DNA of 64,000 nucleotides from Paramacrobiotus metropolitanus (Eukaryota; Tardigrada; Eutardigrada; Parachela; Macrobiotidae): NCBI RefSeq assembly GCF_019649055.1, contig NW_026570396.1, positions 1 to 64,000 of the forward strand, read 5' to 3'. Shown piece by piece: positions 11,504 to 24,800 of this stretch (position 1 is its first letter; each line of letters starts with the position of its first letter). The notes under the pieces were generated by a model. It saw only the letters and a program-made list of their open reading frames with translations, ran no database searches and was not told where the DNA came from. The position numbers and the translations under genes were made by a program.

Positions 11504-12706
11504 CTTTTACCGAGGTGTGTAGCGATGGTACCACAAAGTATAATTTAGTATCGTAATTAAATGTAAAGGGAGGTTGAAATATGACAAATTAATGGCGTTT
11601 TAATGGCATGTAGCACTAACTGTTGTTGCAGATTTTAAATTCACATTCGCGGAAAACCAAATCAACCAGTGTACATATACTGATCGTTTGGAACTTTATA
11701 ACCTTCAACACGACACCAGTGAGTAATATAATATTTATGCATCTGTCGTCCGAAAGAGGAATCGTCAAATGAAACACCGATAAGGTTATCGCTGTTTGAT
11801 TAAGGCATGGACATTGGACACATTGCGTTCAACTCGCATAAAGAACTCACAGAAAATACAAATCATGCAAACGATTAAAAATTAATTTTACAGTATAAGT
11901 ACATAAGTACATGCCCATGGCACTGCTGGGCGCTGTCTATGGATACTACCTCGTATTACATGTAAGTACTGTATCAATCAAACATGTATCACATATTCGT
12001 ATTAACATATTCATATCACATATTCATATTCACATATGCCGCGCCTAAAGCTCGCACAACACAATGGTTGTGTATCTGATGCGCGATCCGGCTCGGAATT
12101 CTAATTACTAAGGTATCACTTCCGGATCATGACCTAACATGGGTTAACTGAGAAAAAATCATGTTAAGCTGGATGGATATACTTTGCACACTACAGGAGT
12201 AGCCATACTTACCGTATAAGTACCAAACGGTACGCTTTGGTTGGAATCTTTGTTTGGATGATAGCATGTTTTATTCTTATAATCAGTTTCACATTTTGAA
12301 ATTTTCGACTATGGCTAGTTATTGAATCTACCTACAAAATTAAAAGTGTTTGCAAAGCTGTCGAACATAAAAAAGGTAAGCTACTCGCTACTCCTAAATC
12401 CTGGTCAACTTTGGAAATCACAAGCAGAAAAACATTAACCGCGACTATCAATAACAAACACCACCATCTGCCTTAAAACAATGTTGGGATGTTACTTTTG
12501 ATCATTTGTCCTACTGTTATATAAACTATCAATTTAATTACTCGCAAAATGCCTATTGTGCGAATAATACCATATTTCAAGTAAAATGTGAACATTCACA
12601 TTATCTGCCTTAAGTGCTCAAAAAGGTCACATTTTTAAGGGAATTTGCTATTTTATGGTGCAAACCGTTTTCAGTACACATTTATGAGCAGCGGTTTAGC
12701 TAGTCG
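11504..12706. other. Intergenic spacer between PAW gene and fucosyltransferase
   Basis: This is AT-rich DNA upstream of the PAW-domain gene and downstream of the fucosyltransferase, both on the minus strand. I see only short, unsupported ORFs and a few direct repeats of CATATTCATATCACATATTC type near 12,000. No RNA gene is recognisable. Confidence 0.5.
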
Positions 12707-14552
12707 CTAGTCATCCATAATAATTTCCTTTTGAGATGCCTTCTCGCTTTGGTTTTTCTTATAGTTCACTGTTGACTCCCGACATTGCCCAGCAAACCAC
12801 CATTTATTCATATTTTCATACGATTTACGAATCCGCTCTTTCGGTGGGCGGTGCAGGAGTTCGCATATTTTACAAAAACTGCTGCTCTCCCTAGTGGGAA
12901 TTCCTGGCATATACCACAGCGGATTTGGGGGGTATTTCCAAGCGAAATGTTTTAAATACGCCTCTTCATTCCGCATTAGATGGATTAGATATTCCGCCAA
13001 CGCTTTGGGAGATGGATAATCCTCGACGTTTATCACCGCACCGGGAGGCAGAAGTTTTTTGTAGTCCGCGCCTCCGAGTACAATTGGTACGACGTCATTG
13101 TTGAGAGCGCGATACAGCTTTTCGGTGGCATAGCCTTGGCAGATGCTGAAACACGCAGAAATTTTGGCACATCAAACTTGACAACATACTATTAGATATT
13201 TACCTGTTTTCAAATGACAAATAAAACTTAAAATGCTTGATCAGATCTTCCGAATCGCAGCCATTGGCGCCGTGCTTATGCCGGCATGGATCCGGCTGGT
13301 CACATTTGCCTAATTTGTCGATGCTGACATATTTTCCCAGTTCAGCAGCATAATCCTCCCGCTTACTGGCCGTGTCGCAATGGGATACCAGCCACAGGAT
13401 GTCACGCTTGGAGGCATACCACAGTGGGTCGGTTAAGGATTGATTAAAATGACGAGGCGTGTATCCTCCTGAAAATCAGCAGTCTATAATTTAAGACAGC
13501 CAATTTTGTTATAAATGCAAATACATAGATACAATACTATTATGGATACGTATACGTACTATTATCGCATCTGTATTGTAAATTTTTAGATTATGTAATT
13601 AGCATGATTATATTAATACATACAATATAAATATTATAACAAATAAGTATTACAAATGTACTATTTTAATTTAGATTTTATCATACATACCAGTATGTTT
13701 AATATATCCAGTTTATAATTACGTACAGTGCTATAAATCAGTTTCTAAAACTATACTCTCCTAAACTGTGCACTAACATGAATTTTAATACGAATACGCT
13801 CACAAAGTCACAATCAGTTGTCATGCATGTTATCATTAAAATGATAGTCCGTTAATGATACTGCACCTGTGGCTGTATATAAAAATGTTATTTTGAAAGG
13901 TTTATGTAAAACTGACTACTAGCTTTCACATCTCCGCATGTGCCTTTATTGAAGCGGATCAACTGTAGAAAATTACCGGTGTATAAATCGGATATATGTC
14001 GGAGTCCAACCGATACGACATGGTCAGATTGAAGAAACCCGGATGATTATCCCAAGCGCGATAATTCATCAGCTTCTTCGTCGTATCAGGTGATTCGTCC
14101 AAATGAAAAATATAGTACACAGACCGATTCCTGGCGGACTGATGGGGTAAGTCCTTCGGGTTAAAATCGGGCATGTAAAAGATGATCGCACTGGCTTGCT
14201 TCCGCTCATTGCGATTCGTGACGGCGAGACACCGGCTTTCTGGACAGTTCTTGAACCAGCCGGGCTGATTGTGCTGGTCATACGCCAGCTGTTCGCTGTT
14301 CCACTTTGTCCAAATTAGCATTTTTTTGTACGCACCGCCGGTGTTTGTGGAACTCTCGGCTATCATGTTCTGCGATGAAGCAGAATCGTTTTTCACTTCC
14401 GTATCGCGAAAAACCTTGTCATAGTAGTAACGCTGATCAAACAACAAAGTCACGCTGTCAATTAGACGCGAGTGTGGAATCACGGTGTAAATGCAGAGAA
14501 AACTTAGCAGTCCCATAAGAACAAAATACGTATGCCGTTTTTCTGGCTCCAT
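12707..14552 (-). CDS. GT10 alpha-1,3-fucosyltransferase, 3 exons
   Basis: A Golgi type II membrane enzyme that transfers fucose from GDP-fucose to GlcNAc of glycans. Exons are 13977-14552, 13204-13468 and 12707-13145, predicting about 426 residues. The N-terminus has a short basic cytoplasmic tail and a signal anchor at about residues 9-28 (YFVLMGLLSFLCIYTVI). Next come a luminal stem and the GT10 landmarks MSYRLDSDI, WLVSHCDT, FYLSFENSICQGYATEKLYRAL and NNDVVPIVLGG, the GDP-fucose binding region. The C-terminal CKICELL and CRES cysteines fit the usual disulphide region. One anomaly: exon 1 ends in phase 0 while exon 2 needs one preceding base. A missing G in the run at about 13,976 would fix this and make the total length divisible by three, so I suspect a base-calling error. 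I cannot assign the acceptor-specific subfamily. Confidence 0.88.
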
Positions 14553-15872
14553 TGGAGTTTCGCTGTCTGTAGTCAGCCATCAGTGGGAAGGTAAATAAAC
14601 ATTTACGTGCAGATACAGTTAAATGCTAAGCAGTTCGAAACTATGAAGATTTTAAAGTGTGATGGGAATTTTTCATCAACCATATTGTTCATTGATGATC
14701 TCTGAGCAAAACGTTGGTCACAGTCTCACAGACAATGCGCGGAATATAATCTTCAGCTACCGGTCAGACGCACGCAGGTTTATACGAAGGTCATGAACTA
14801 TCACTTGCCTTGAGGCATACGAAAGGTTCGTATCGCAGATATTGTATTGTAGAATTAACGAATGTCTGCGTACTGAAACATTTGAGTAGTACTTTCTTTT
14901 GTAACAAAATGCTCGCGGCTTCCACAGACAAATTTTATTTGCTTTAAAAAACAAAATAAAACGTAAAGGCTAAATATGAACAGCAATGAACAACAGCGCA
15001 CTCAGATACGGGTTAAATACGTGACACACCATACCAGCTAAAACAACTTCAGGATTAGAATTTCGGCAACAGTTGGTCAGTTTGAAATCTAAAGCATTCA
15101 ACGAAGACGGCAAAATACACAGCATATTGCATAAGCCGTTACAAGCAGTTTATTTAAGTATAACAACGTAAATGATATATCGTCTGTAAAATATAAAACG
15201 AAAAAAAACTGTCTGCTGAATAAAGTAAGAACTTTGGTAAAACAGTGAAAAATCCTAAAATCATTTGGTAAAAACCAACTGACGGCCATCCCAGTCTCTC
15301 TCCTCCACGTTTTGATGTGCAAAAAAATTGTCCAACATTCTGCTTGGCCCAGTATTCATTCTCAAACATATATGGCACACACTCAAAAAACTGGAAGCTT
15401 GGAAACTGAGCCATTCAGTTATGGGATTTCTGACTATCCCGCAGCACTGTAGGTATATTAATAACAAAAGGTTGCGTATGAATACTTCCGCCGGCACAGT
15501 TGAGCATCCGGGTCGCCATAAGGAAAGATAATGGAAAATTATGGATATATGTTGTGAGATAATTGTAATATAAGTAATCCTGCAAAAAAAAAGAGCAACA
15601 TACTAAGTTTTGGTTGCGTAGATCAGTCCATTTAATTTAATTAACATATACAGTACTTGCATTATTAGTACAAATATATCAATCAGATCGTAACATTTTA
15701 TGTACCGCATATATATGATTTAAAAAATTGTTAGACGTTCTCAGTTGGCAGCTGCAGTATGCTTTAGCTGTCAGTGGTAGCATAAAGATAACGCACAATT
15801 AACAAACAAGCAATATGAGCGCAATACTTACTTGCTAAATATCGGAGCATACATAATTTAATCGATCGCTGA
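14553..15872. other. Intergenic spacer, includes probable CELF 3' UTR
   Basis: This lies between the fucosyltransferase start and the CELF stop codon, both on the minus strand. It must hold the fucosyltransferase promoter and the CELF 3' untranslated region. Several overlapping ORFs of 60-90 codons occur but share no recognisable motif. Nothing else is visible. Confidence 0.5.
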
Positions 15873-18800
15873 TTAAAACATGCGACCATTGGAGTCTTTG
15901 GGCTTTTTTAATTGTACTTTCATACGCTTTTGTCCCATTTGGTAATTATTGAGAGCGGAAAGTGCGGCCTGAGCATTTGCGGAACTGTCATACCCCACAA
16001 AACCTGCAACCGAAACGGAGCACCGTTATAAATTTCAAGGAAGACTGTTAACTCAAAAATAACAATAAGTTTGGCAGTTATTTTTGTAAGTGCCAATATG
16101 CTCCAAAATTGGAGATAAGCAGCACCACCCAAGAACGCAAACGAACTCTGACTCAACAGAGATCTGTATTAGAAAATGATCCGCGGCATTTGCTCCACAA
16201 GAATATTAGTGAGTAGTAGCTTCATGTCTATGTAAATGTATGTATATAACGTTTCCTAAACTAAACAATATTTACGTTTAAAATGTTTTGCATACGCAAA
16301 TAAAGGTAACAACAAAATTTACGTAGCTTGTATTAAATGCGTAGCTGATTTGTAGGATAGTTATACCCGGTTGTGCCGGCGAAGAGTTAAGAGTTGGCCA
16401 AAATGAAACCGATGAATAAGTAATAATGATGAGCAGTATAAAATGAAAGTAAATCATCTGCTTTAAAAGAGGCTAGAGTGTTTATAGCTGTGGATATAAA
16501 AGGTTTATTTGGTGTAGGAAGTGTGCAAAATCAAGTCAACTTGAAGGCGAGAGAGAGAAGCATGTGTAGAGACTGATCGGGTTAAACATTGGGGTTTTTT
16601 CCACATCCACCACCCGATGATAGCATGAGGGAAGCGGCGATCGTGGAAAACGAACCCAACTGCGGCTTTTAACGCATCAGGCCGCAAAATATCGACGGCA
16701 TGCTGAAAAAACCAATAAGACCGGCGTCAATTTTCACCTGAATTAATCAGTGACGTCATCGGGTTATGCAGTGTACTACTTCCGGCCACATTGTGCCCGT
16801 TCATGTGGCCATAAGAGCTCCCGGAAGAGAAAGAGCCTACAACACACAGACACATACCATCACAGCAACCACGAACACAACGCGCGCGCATCTGCGGCCA
16901 GCCAATTAAACAGGTACAAATACCAGCGTCAATTTTCACCTGAATTAATCAGTGACGTCATCGGGTTATGCAGTGTACTACCACATTGTGCCCGTTCATG
17001 TGGCCATAAGAGCTCCCGGAAGAGAAAGAGCCTACAACACACAGACACACCATCACAGCAACCACGAACACAACGCGCATCTGCGGCCAGCCAATTAAAC
17101 AGGTACAAATACCAAACAGAAACGATGACAGCACCAAGCTGCTCACTACTACAATACAATGATAGGCATCCCCATCGTCAGCGTAAGGCCGAGCGAAGGT
17201 GGTAGAAAAATCATTCCGAAGAGCGTGCAATTTGGAAAAGAGTAGGTGCAAAAGGTGACTACTACGTAACTGTACGAAGAAAGGCCATTCCAGAATACTC
17301 TGCACTTCTAATTACATTGTACAGGTACATCTGCAAATGTCATGTTGAATATAAGTAAGTAATTCTTACCGTTGGCATCGCCATGTCCGGAGTATAAACT
17401 GATACCCTGATACTGATTCAGCGAATGCGGAAAACTTTGGTTCATATTATCCCCACTGTGCATCGTATTTCCACCTTCAAAAGAAACCCCATATAATATC
17501 GACAACGACGATGACTACAATAATTAGATAAAAGACGGATACGAATCTGGTTGCCGAAATCCACGATATATATACAGAACACGTTGGGACATCACAAGGG
17601 AGATGCAAACAAGTCCACGAAAATAGTCGAGACCACAAAAAAACATAGAACAAACAAACAAACAAACAATACCAGATACACCACACTCTTTCCGTTTCTT
17701 CTGCAGCACGTGACCGCGCGCGACGGAACTTTCGACGGAGTGCCGTGATGATCTACCTGGGGCAAACTGATGGGCCGCTTGGGCTTGCAGCGCCAGTGCA
17801 TCGAGCGACGGCATACTTCCGGGTAGGCTGGCGTTGCTGAAACTGTTGCCGGACAGATGACTGAGCGGATTACTCAGATTCTGACTGCCGCCCACGGTGC
17901 CCATGGATGTCGTGCCCAAGCTGTTGAACTGCGAACCCGCGGCGGCTGCGCTCAGCACCGGGTTAACGAAGGGGCTGGAGTTCAGTGAATTCATTCCCAT
18001 GAGTGCCGCTTGCTGCAAACATTTGACTTGCATTAGATCAGTAGAACTTTTTTGCTTGAATGACTTCCTTGTTCCCAACCGAGGAGCTAATTTATCATGA
18101 CCGTAAACGTTGAAGCTTAATGAAATTATTATCTTAATACTACGAGTAGTAACTTTGCATATATTTGGACTAGCTAAAGAAAATTTCTTCACTAAGTAAA
18201 GAGAGATCTTGAAATGGTTTTGCAACCCTTTATGTCGTTAGAGGATACGATAGTCCATTTTCGGGTATATCGATCAGGAAGAGTAAAGTTGAGCACAAAG
18301 CCGAAATAATTGCATGTACATAGTGTCCGTCTTGGTTACCTGAGCGTATGCATTGGCGGAGGCGTTGAGGAGCAAAGGATTCAGTAAACTATTCAGTCCC
18401 ATGTGGCTTGCCATTTGTTGCATGCGTCGAACTTGGCGTTCTTTTTCCGTATCAGCAATTTTGACCACCAGGCTCGATGATGCTCCAGGCATTGTTTGTG
18501 CTCCATGTAAGGCGGAAATTGCTGACTGTGCTTCAGCAGGAGTGGAGAATTTGACAAAGGCACAGCCTGTTAATGACAGAAATTAATTTTATCGTGCGAA
18601 TGCCGACCATCCAAGATTATTAATTTGGTCCAAGAGGCTTCGCAATTTGCGACTGTATGCTCTTATAATTCAGATCCTTTGCTGTTGTCACCACTTTTAT
18701 TTTGTATCGTATGGTCATGTAAAGATCGAGTCAGCCGGTAACACATTACTGATACAGTATATTGCTGTACTTCGCACGGTCCAGGAAACACATATAGATA

Positions 18801-21800
18801 TATTCGGTAGCAAGGATGATTTGTTCGTGCGAAAGATAATCAATGAATAAATTAATTAATTTTGTATATAGCTACATTACCACAAATCCGCATCGTTTAT
18901 ATGCTGATCCAAGCAATCGTAAATTCTTTAATGCTGGTAAGACGACAAATACTGCGGACAGCTGACCTATATCGTTTGATTCGCGATATCAGCAATTCGT
19001 CAAATCGTATCGTATTCCGTACAAACAGTAATCGTATCCCCTAACGGGAGGATTTTTATTTACAGTAACATTTTACCGGCCGTAATGGAGTCGATCACTA
19101 AAGTCAGTTTGGGGTCAAGCAAAGCCCAGCAGCGCGCCTGAGCACAGTGGGCACTTTACCTCGACTAGATCCTTCGTTATTGCGCAGCACCGTACACTCC
19201 TCGATGTTTCCGTATGGCTCAAATAATTTACGAACATCCTCTTCCGTCTGCTGTTTTCCCAGCATGCCCACAAAGAGCTTTCGATCCTCTGCAAAATAAT
19301 AACGGTCAACAATTCATCCTATCCATTATGCATCACTCTAACCGCTAATCAAAATCGTCGCACGGTGTGTATATGTAAGATGTGGTATAGAATATGCGAA
19401 GCGTTTTCGTTGCGCATGCAGGTAAACTTACCGGCTCGGGATTCACTATCCGCCGGCTTCACTTGAATTGGTCGTGTCATCTACAAAAAGGTGTATGTAT
19501 ATATACAGCACATTCGTTATGTTGGCTCTGTTAGCCATTCGTGCTTCAAAACGTTTTGATCCATTTATTTTGGCAATAGCCCTTTCTCAATTCCGTCTGA
19601 CGGCTTTAGTGTAATTACGAGTTTGCTTTGCAGTTGCCTGGCATGTAAGGACAATCTGAATAATGTGTATAACAGCGGTAAATGTACCGTTCATTTAATA
19701 ACATACATAAGTGGCGTGTGCGTTACTGATTACGCAAATGCCGACGATGAAAAATATTTATAAACTACCCAAAGGACTGTGCATGGTAGACCCGCTACAA
19801 CACCACTTCAAAGACACCAAAACATAGAATTTCACTAGGTAAATATACGAAAGGATGCAGTCCAAATAAGCAGTGTCTAAAGTAGGTGGAAAATACTCTA
19901 AACCTGATTTCAAACATATAAGAATTGTTTTCGTTGCGGTTACAGGCGCGTGTCGACATGTTGATCATAAAATACTGCACTTATTATGTGTTTGTGCGCA
20001 TAAGCACTTATTCTAGAAGCGATATATAGCAGTAAGCATGCATTGCGATTGCCCTATGCACTTTACAGTAATTAGGGACTTATATTTTGTAACTACAATA
20101 CAGTTTGCGCAGATGCAATGTGCAGATATGTAGATGTTTTTCGTATGGCGAAGCAATCCATTTCCCTGTCATTTCGCCAGGGCAAGATTAGCAAAAGAAA
20201 AATCTCCTGAGTACCATGGTCAGCCGGTTTGATGTACACTATAAGAACGTTGGATGCGTGTCTGGTCTCATACAAAATAACGCCGCATTCATGAGGATTG
20301 TCAAATATTGATACTGTTGTAATCTCCAAAGGCCGTCGTTATGCCATGGAATTGTATACGTAACTTAACTACTTGCCCGGATAACGACCCTAGGCAATCA
20401 CTTGGGAATGGCTGCTGAATTTTCCTGGACAACAAAAACTCTTGCGCTAGAAAATTAGGATAGAATTTTTATCTGCGCGCCGTTTATGCGCTTTTAAACT
20501 AAACCTGTCAAATTTATTTGAAATTACGGGGCGGAAAAATTTCCGTCTAAACCTAATTAACCGAGTTTCTTTCAGGACAAGATCGAGTCGTTTCGTTTCT
20601 TTCAGGACAAGATCGAGACAATTAAATTCTGAGTCGCTAAAGTAAATATGAAGTCCTATGCAGATGATTATACGCGAGATGTTCGATGTTGTAACCTTTC
20701 ATGCTACGTTTAGTTTCATTGTTGTTCTCCCGTTGTCGTCTTGCATTGCTGGAAATTAGTCACAACGTGGAATTTCTGGACTTTTCTTGTTGCATGGATG
20801 TTCGCCAGTAATGAGAGTTCACACTATGCGCAACGGAAATGCGATAAATTGACCAGCCAACTCAATCTTGTTCACAGTATTTGATATTTCAGAAATCATC
20901 TGAATCGGGGCGTCAAATGGAAAGCTTTGTTTGAGTACCCATCCATCGTAGCAGAAGAACCTCGTCCATTTTGCTGTTTGTAAGTGCGCATATGCATACC
21001 GAAGATCGGTTAAAATCCGGGAATATATGTATATCAGCCGGCGATGATCGAACTCTAGCCAACAGGAATAAGCGTATCATCTTGCATCATCTGGCCCCGG
21101 CTGTCGCACCCCAATGACAACACTCCTCATTTGCATTCACATCTATCTCATTCAGGCTTTTATTCCCTATCATCCATCTTGTCCTTTTTGTTAGTATTGG
21201 TTTATCCAGTTGGCAAACGCGTTCACTTCCCCGATATTACAACTTGTCTGATATATACACGCTCGCGCTATATAGGCACACAGAATACGGGTACATAGCT
21301 CTATATAACGCGGTGCATAAGGATCTGTTCCGACTCCGTTAAGCCACATCTCACCATCATGCCAGTACTTTTCATGCAAGCCAAATGATCCAGAGAGAAA
21401 ACGACTGACTTCCGGTTCACTAAGCAAATTACTAGCTTTGAATACAATGCTTTTTACGATCGAGGCCCCCCGAATCCCGTCGGTAACATTTACCACGCTG
21501 ACCATAAAACCCAACCGACATGGTATTCACCCTGTTACGCACCGTATGTCTGTACTTGTACATTCACAATGGATGTGTGCAATATATCGCATGCAGCCGC
21601 ACCTTTGTCGTTATGTGCTCTAATTTCGCCATGCATTTTAAAAGCGCTTAGTTCGCTTAAATTAAAAGAGCCAGAACCGCAACGTTAGAAAGAAAAAGGA
21701 ACCTACACGGCATTGACTAGGCTCATTTCCCTTTTCCTTGTATCACAATACGATACAGTTAAGTGCAATCCCAAAATGGTTTAACAAACCGAAGATAAAA

Positions 21801-24800
21801 GCCCAAATACACGAGCATTTTTGTTTTTGGTACAGTCTTCTTGAAGAATTATGGGCGAATGTGAATGCTGTTGTAAAAGTAACTCTCAATATACAAGGTT
21901 TTTCGGTTCATGATAGTAAAACGTTATAGTGATTTAAAATGCAAAGGTTTTTTGGTGTATTCAAAGCTATATCTCTTGACAAGAGTAGAAGAACAAACTG
22001 GCAGAATATTTTCCTACCGCGTGATTTAATGAAACAATTTCAAACGTGCTATACATAATTTGAGGAGTCATGCCCTGATTACAGAATTAAAATCTGTATA
22101 TTCCATTATTTTTATTGAGTTGAGTTCAAAATACTCTACTTCCATCTGTTTGACCGGCAAACTACGACGTTCCTTGTTTTACCAAGATGGTTAAAGGAAC
22201 ATAATGCATAACTCACAAGGTTTTGACCCATTCTTAAAAGTATACCTGGATACCGTGTGTTTCTCTACAGTAGTTGAATGCCGCCTGGTTCATATAATTA
22301 TGACACCAAGTCGGGACAGTTTTACTGAAAAGTTAAGTACTCAAGCAAGCTTTACACAACTCTTTTTAACCTTAAAAACTCAAAATGTGTTACGAAACAA
22401 ACTTCGCAATTTTTGTAATGAAGAACTTACCCCAGGAAGGGTTTTTTGTTGATGAAGGGTGTTCTGACATCTGATAGCACTTTCGCGGTCACAGTATGTA
22501 AGGAATGCGCAACCTGTAAAAGTTTAAAAATAAATATGCAGGAAAAGGAACATTTGTAATCAAAGAAGGCAGCGACAGGAAATTCTAGAAGTGCATGACC
22601 ATGCCTTTTTACTTAGTGCAGTGTTTATGTTTTTGTACTGTACGTTTTGAGCATGACAAGCTGTATAAACCCTAGACCTATACAGTATAATATTTTCCCA
22701 GAATACTGTAATTACGTTTTTATTTGGTACATTTTATAACTTTTCTTACCCGAAATTAAGTTATGAACATAAGACAATCTTTCACATGTTTTATTTCCTT
22801 TGTCGCAATTATAAATATTTTTTCAAAATAGTAGTAAAAATTAAATGCGCCAGAAACAAATGTGAAAACCACAAATTATGCACGGTGTCCAAACGCAACT
22901 ACAGTACAAATAAAAAATCCAAAATGGAGGTTTTTTACTGCACGCTTAAGAAGGCACTATACTGCATTGAATGGATTGCATTTATAATATGTACAACACA
23001 TGCTAAGTATGTCAGTTGCCGAGTGTTTTATGTATTTGTAAAATTTTTACTGGAAGGTAATGAAAAACAATCCGCAAGTTTATTATTATGTGAATGACGA
23101 ACTACGAATCATTGTACGTTTTCAGTGTACAGATATGGCACAAAAGAAGAGCGCACATGCGCAAGAGCGAAAGTTTTATGGCTTGATTTCGTAAATCCAG
23201 CTTCAGATTAATTATCTATTTTCGTCAAATTAAAAAGATAATTAAAATAATCTATTTATCTCTCCTAGATCCATTTCTCGACTTCGAGTTTTGCGAGACC
23301 TGACATCTCTAAACAAACTTAAATACAGAAGATCTAGATACTGACACTTCAGTATAGAGGGATCTGACATTAAGCGTGTGAAATTTGAATTCGTATAATT
23401 TATATAATCCCATGTATGCACAAAATTATACAATATTATTCGACTGTGGGAACAGCATATTCACCAAATTAGAACAATTTCTCTCGTACAAAATTTTGCC
23501 TTATACCAGAAGTTCAGAACCGTGTTATATATAGCTACATCTAGTGCATTCGTCATCCGGCGATCGTTATAACAACATATATAGTCGCCTTCGATCCACT
23601 GCATTGACCGGCGATTACTCAGCGCTGTGACACAAAGATATTTTATTTTTCACGTCGCCTGTGCTTCTCATTCTCGGTGCATTTGTGAAAACCGGATTAT
23701 CGTTTAATAATGTCACCCGTACAGCTGCATTCTTATGACATGAATAGTCTCGAACGGAAGAAAATAAAGACAACTCTAAAACCGTGCCTTAGCGCCACTG
23801 CTTATAACATGACCGAATGGAAAGTTATGAGACGATTGGGTATGTATTAATGCTGGCTCTGGCGACTGTTTGCTTGCCTGCTTTACTTAAGCAAGCTCCA
23901 ACGCAACTATTACATCGACATATCCCAAAGTGCACTCCGCGCTTTCCGGTATGCAAAGTAAGAGAGCCGGAGCCCCGATTGACATGGAAAAGAGCGAGAA
24001 AAGAATAAAACTGCCCCATACACAGCTGAGTGAGAATGTGCTTCAAGTTTGCCTGATCGGGAATGTGTATAAAGTTTTCCCATCAAATCTAAACCAGCCT
24101 ATCCATAAACACCGGCATTCTTTCCGCCGTCGTTCTCAAGCACATTTAGCAATCAAATATGCAACGCACGGACAGGCGACAATTGCTATCCTTATCGCCC
24201 AGGGTTGCCCATATAACACATCATGCAGAGCAGGGGAATAAAATACGGGATTTTTATAATGCATGCAACCGACGCAGCCGCACAGTACAGTTCGTATCTG
24301 TTGCCGTATATATGCTGATGGATAAAGCGGACATTTCAGGACAATTTAAAGCTTTAAACTATCTGCATCAACTCAGACAGTATCAGCTGCGATGAATGAT
24401 TTCTGTCTGCACAACTGTGCGGTCCGGTCTCATCCTATTGGAGGCTGTATGAATGCTCTACGGTTACATCGGGTCAATAATTGTCTTGCGCGACAAAGGC
24501 CGACTAGCTGGCACTGGTCAGTTGGGGTAAACAGACCGTCCTAATTTAGCCCGCTCTTACGATCAGACAGATGGTCACTGCCTGTACTGGTCAAGCTTCA
24601 TTCTAAAACCATAGTAAACAACGGTCCAACAATTTTCTAGGTCAGCTTTAACTGAGAACGTCACCGGACGCGCACATTTTCTAAGATATTTTTCATTTTA
24701 GATACGCTGTTCTGAGTAAAACAGAAAACTGAACAAACCGCTGCAAACGGGAGAAGCAATACAGTAAGCCATGACCAAACTAGTTTGCCACGCAACTATA

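Noticed and set aside
16080-16150. Candidate missing RRM3 exon (minus-strand frame containing LISNFGAYW)
   Set aside because: Only a short helix-like resemblance; no RNP2 motif and no splice sites in the right phase.
16750-17205. Plus-strand ORF of 151 codons
   Set aside because: It spans the two tandem non-coding repeats, repeating the same peptide with an indel; it lies antisense in a CELF intron with no recognisable motif.
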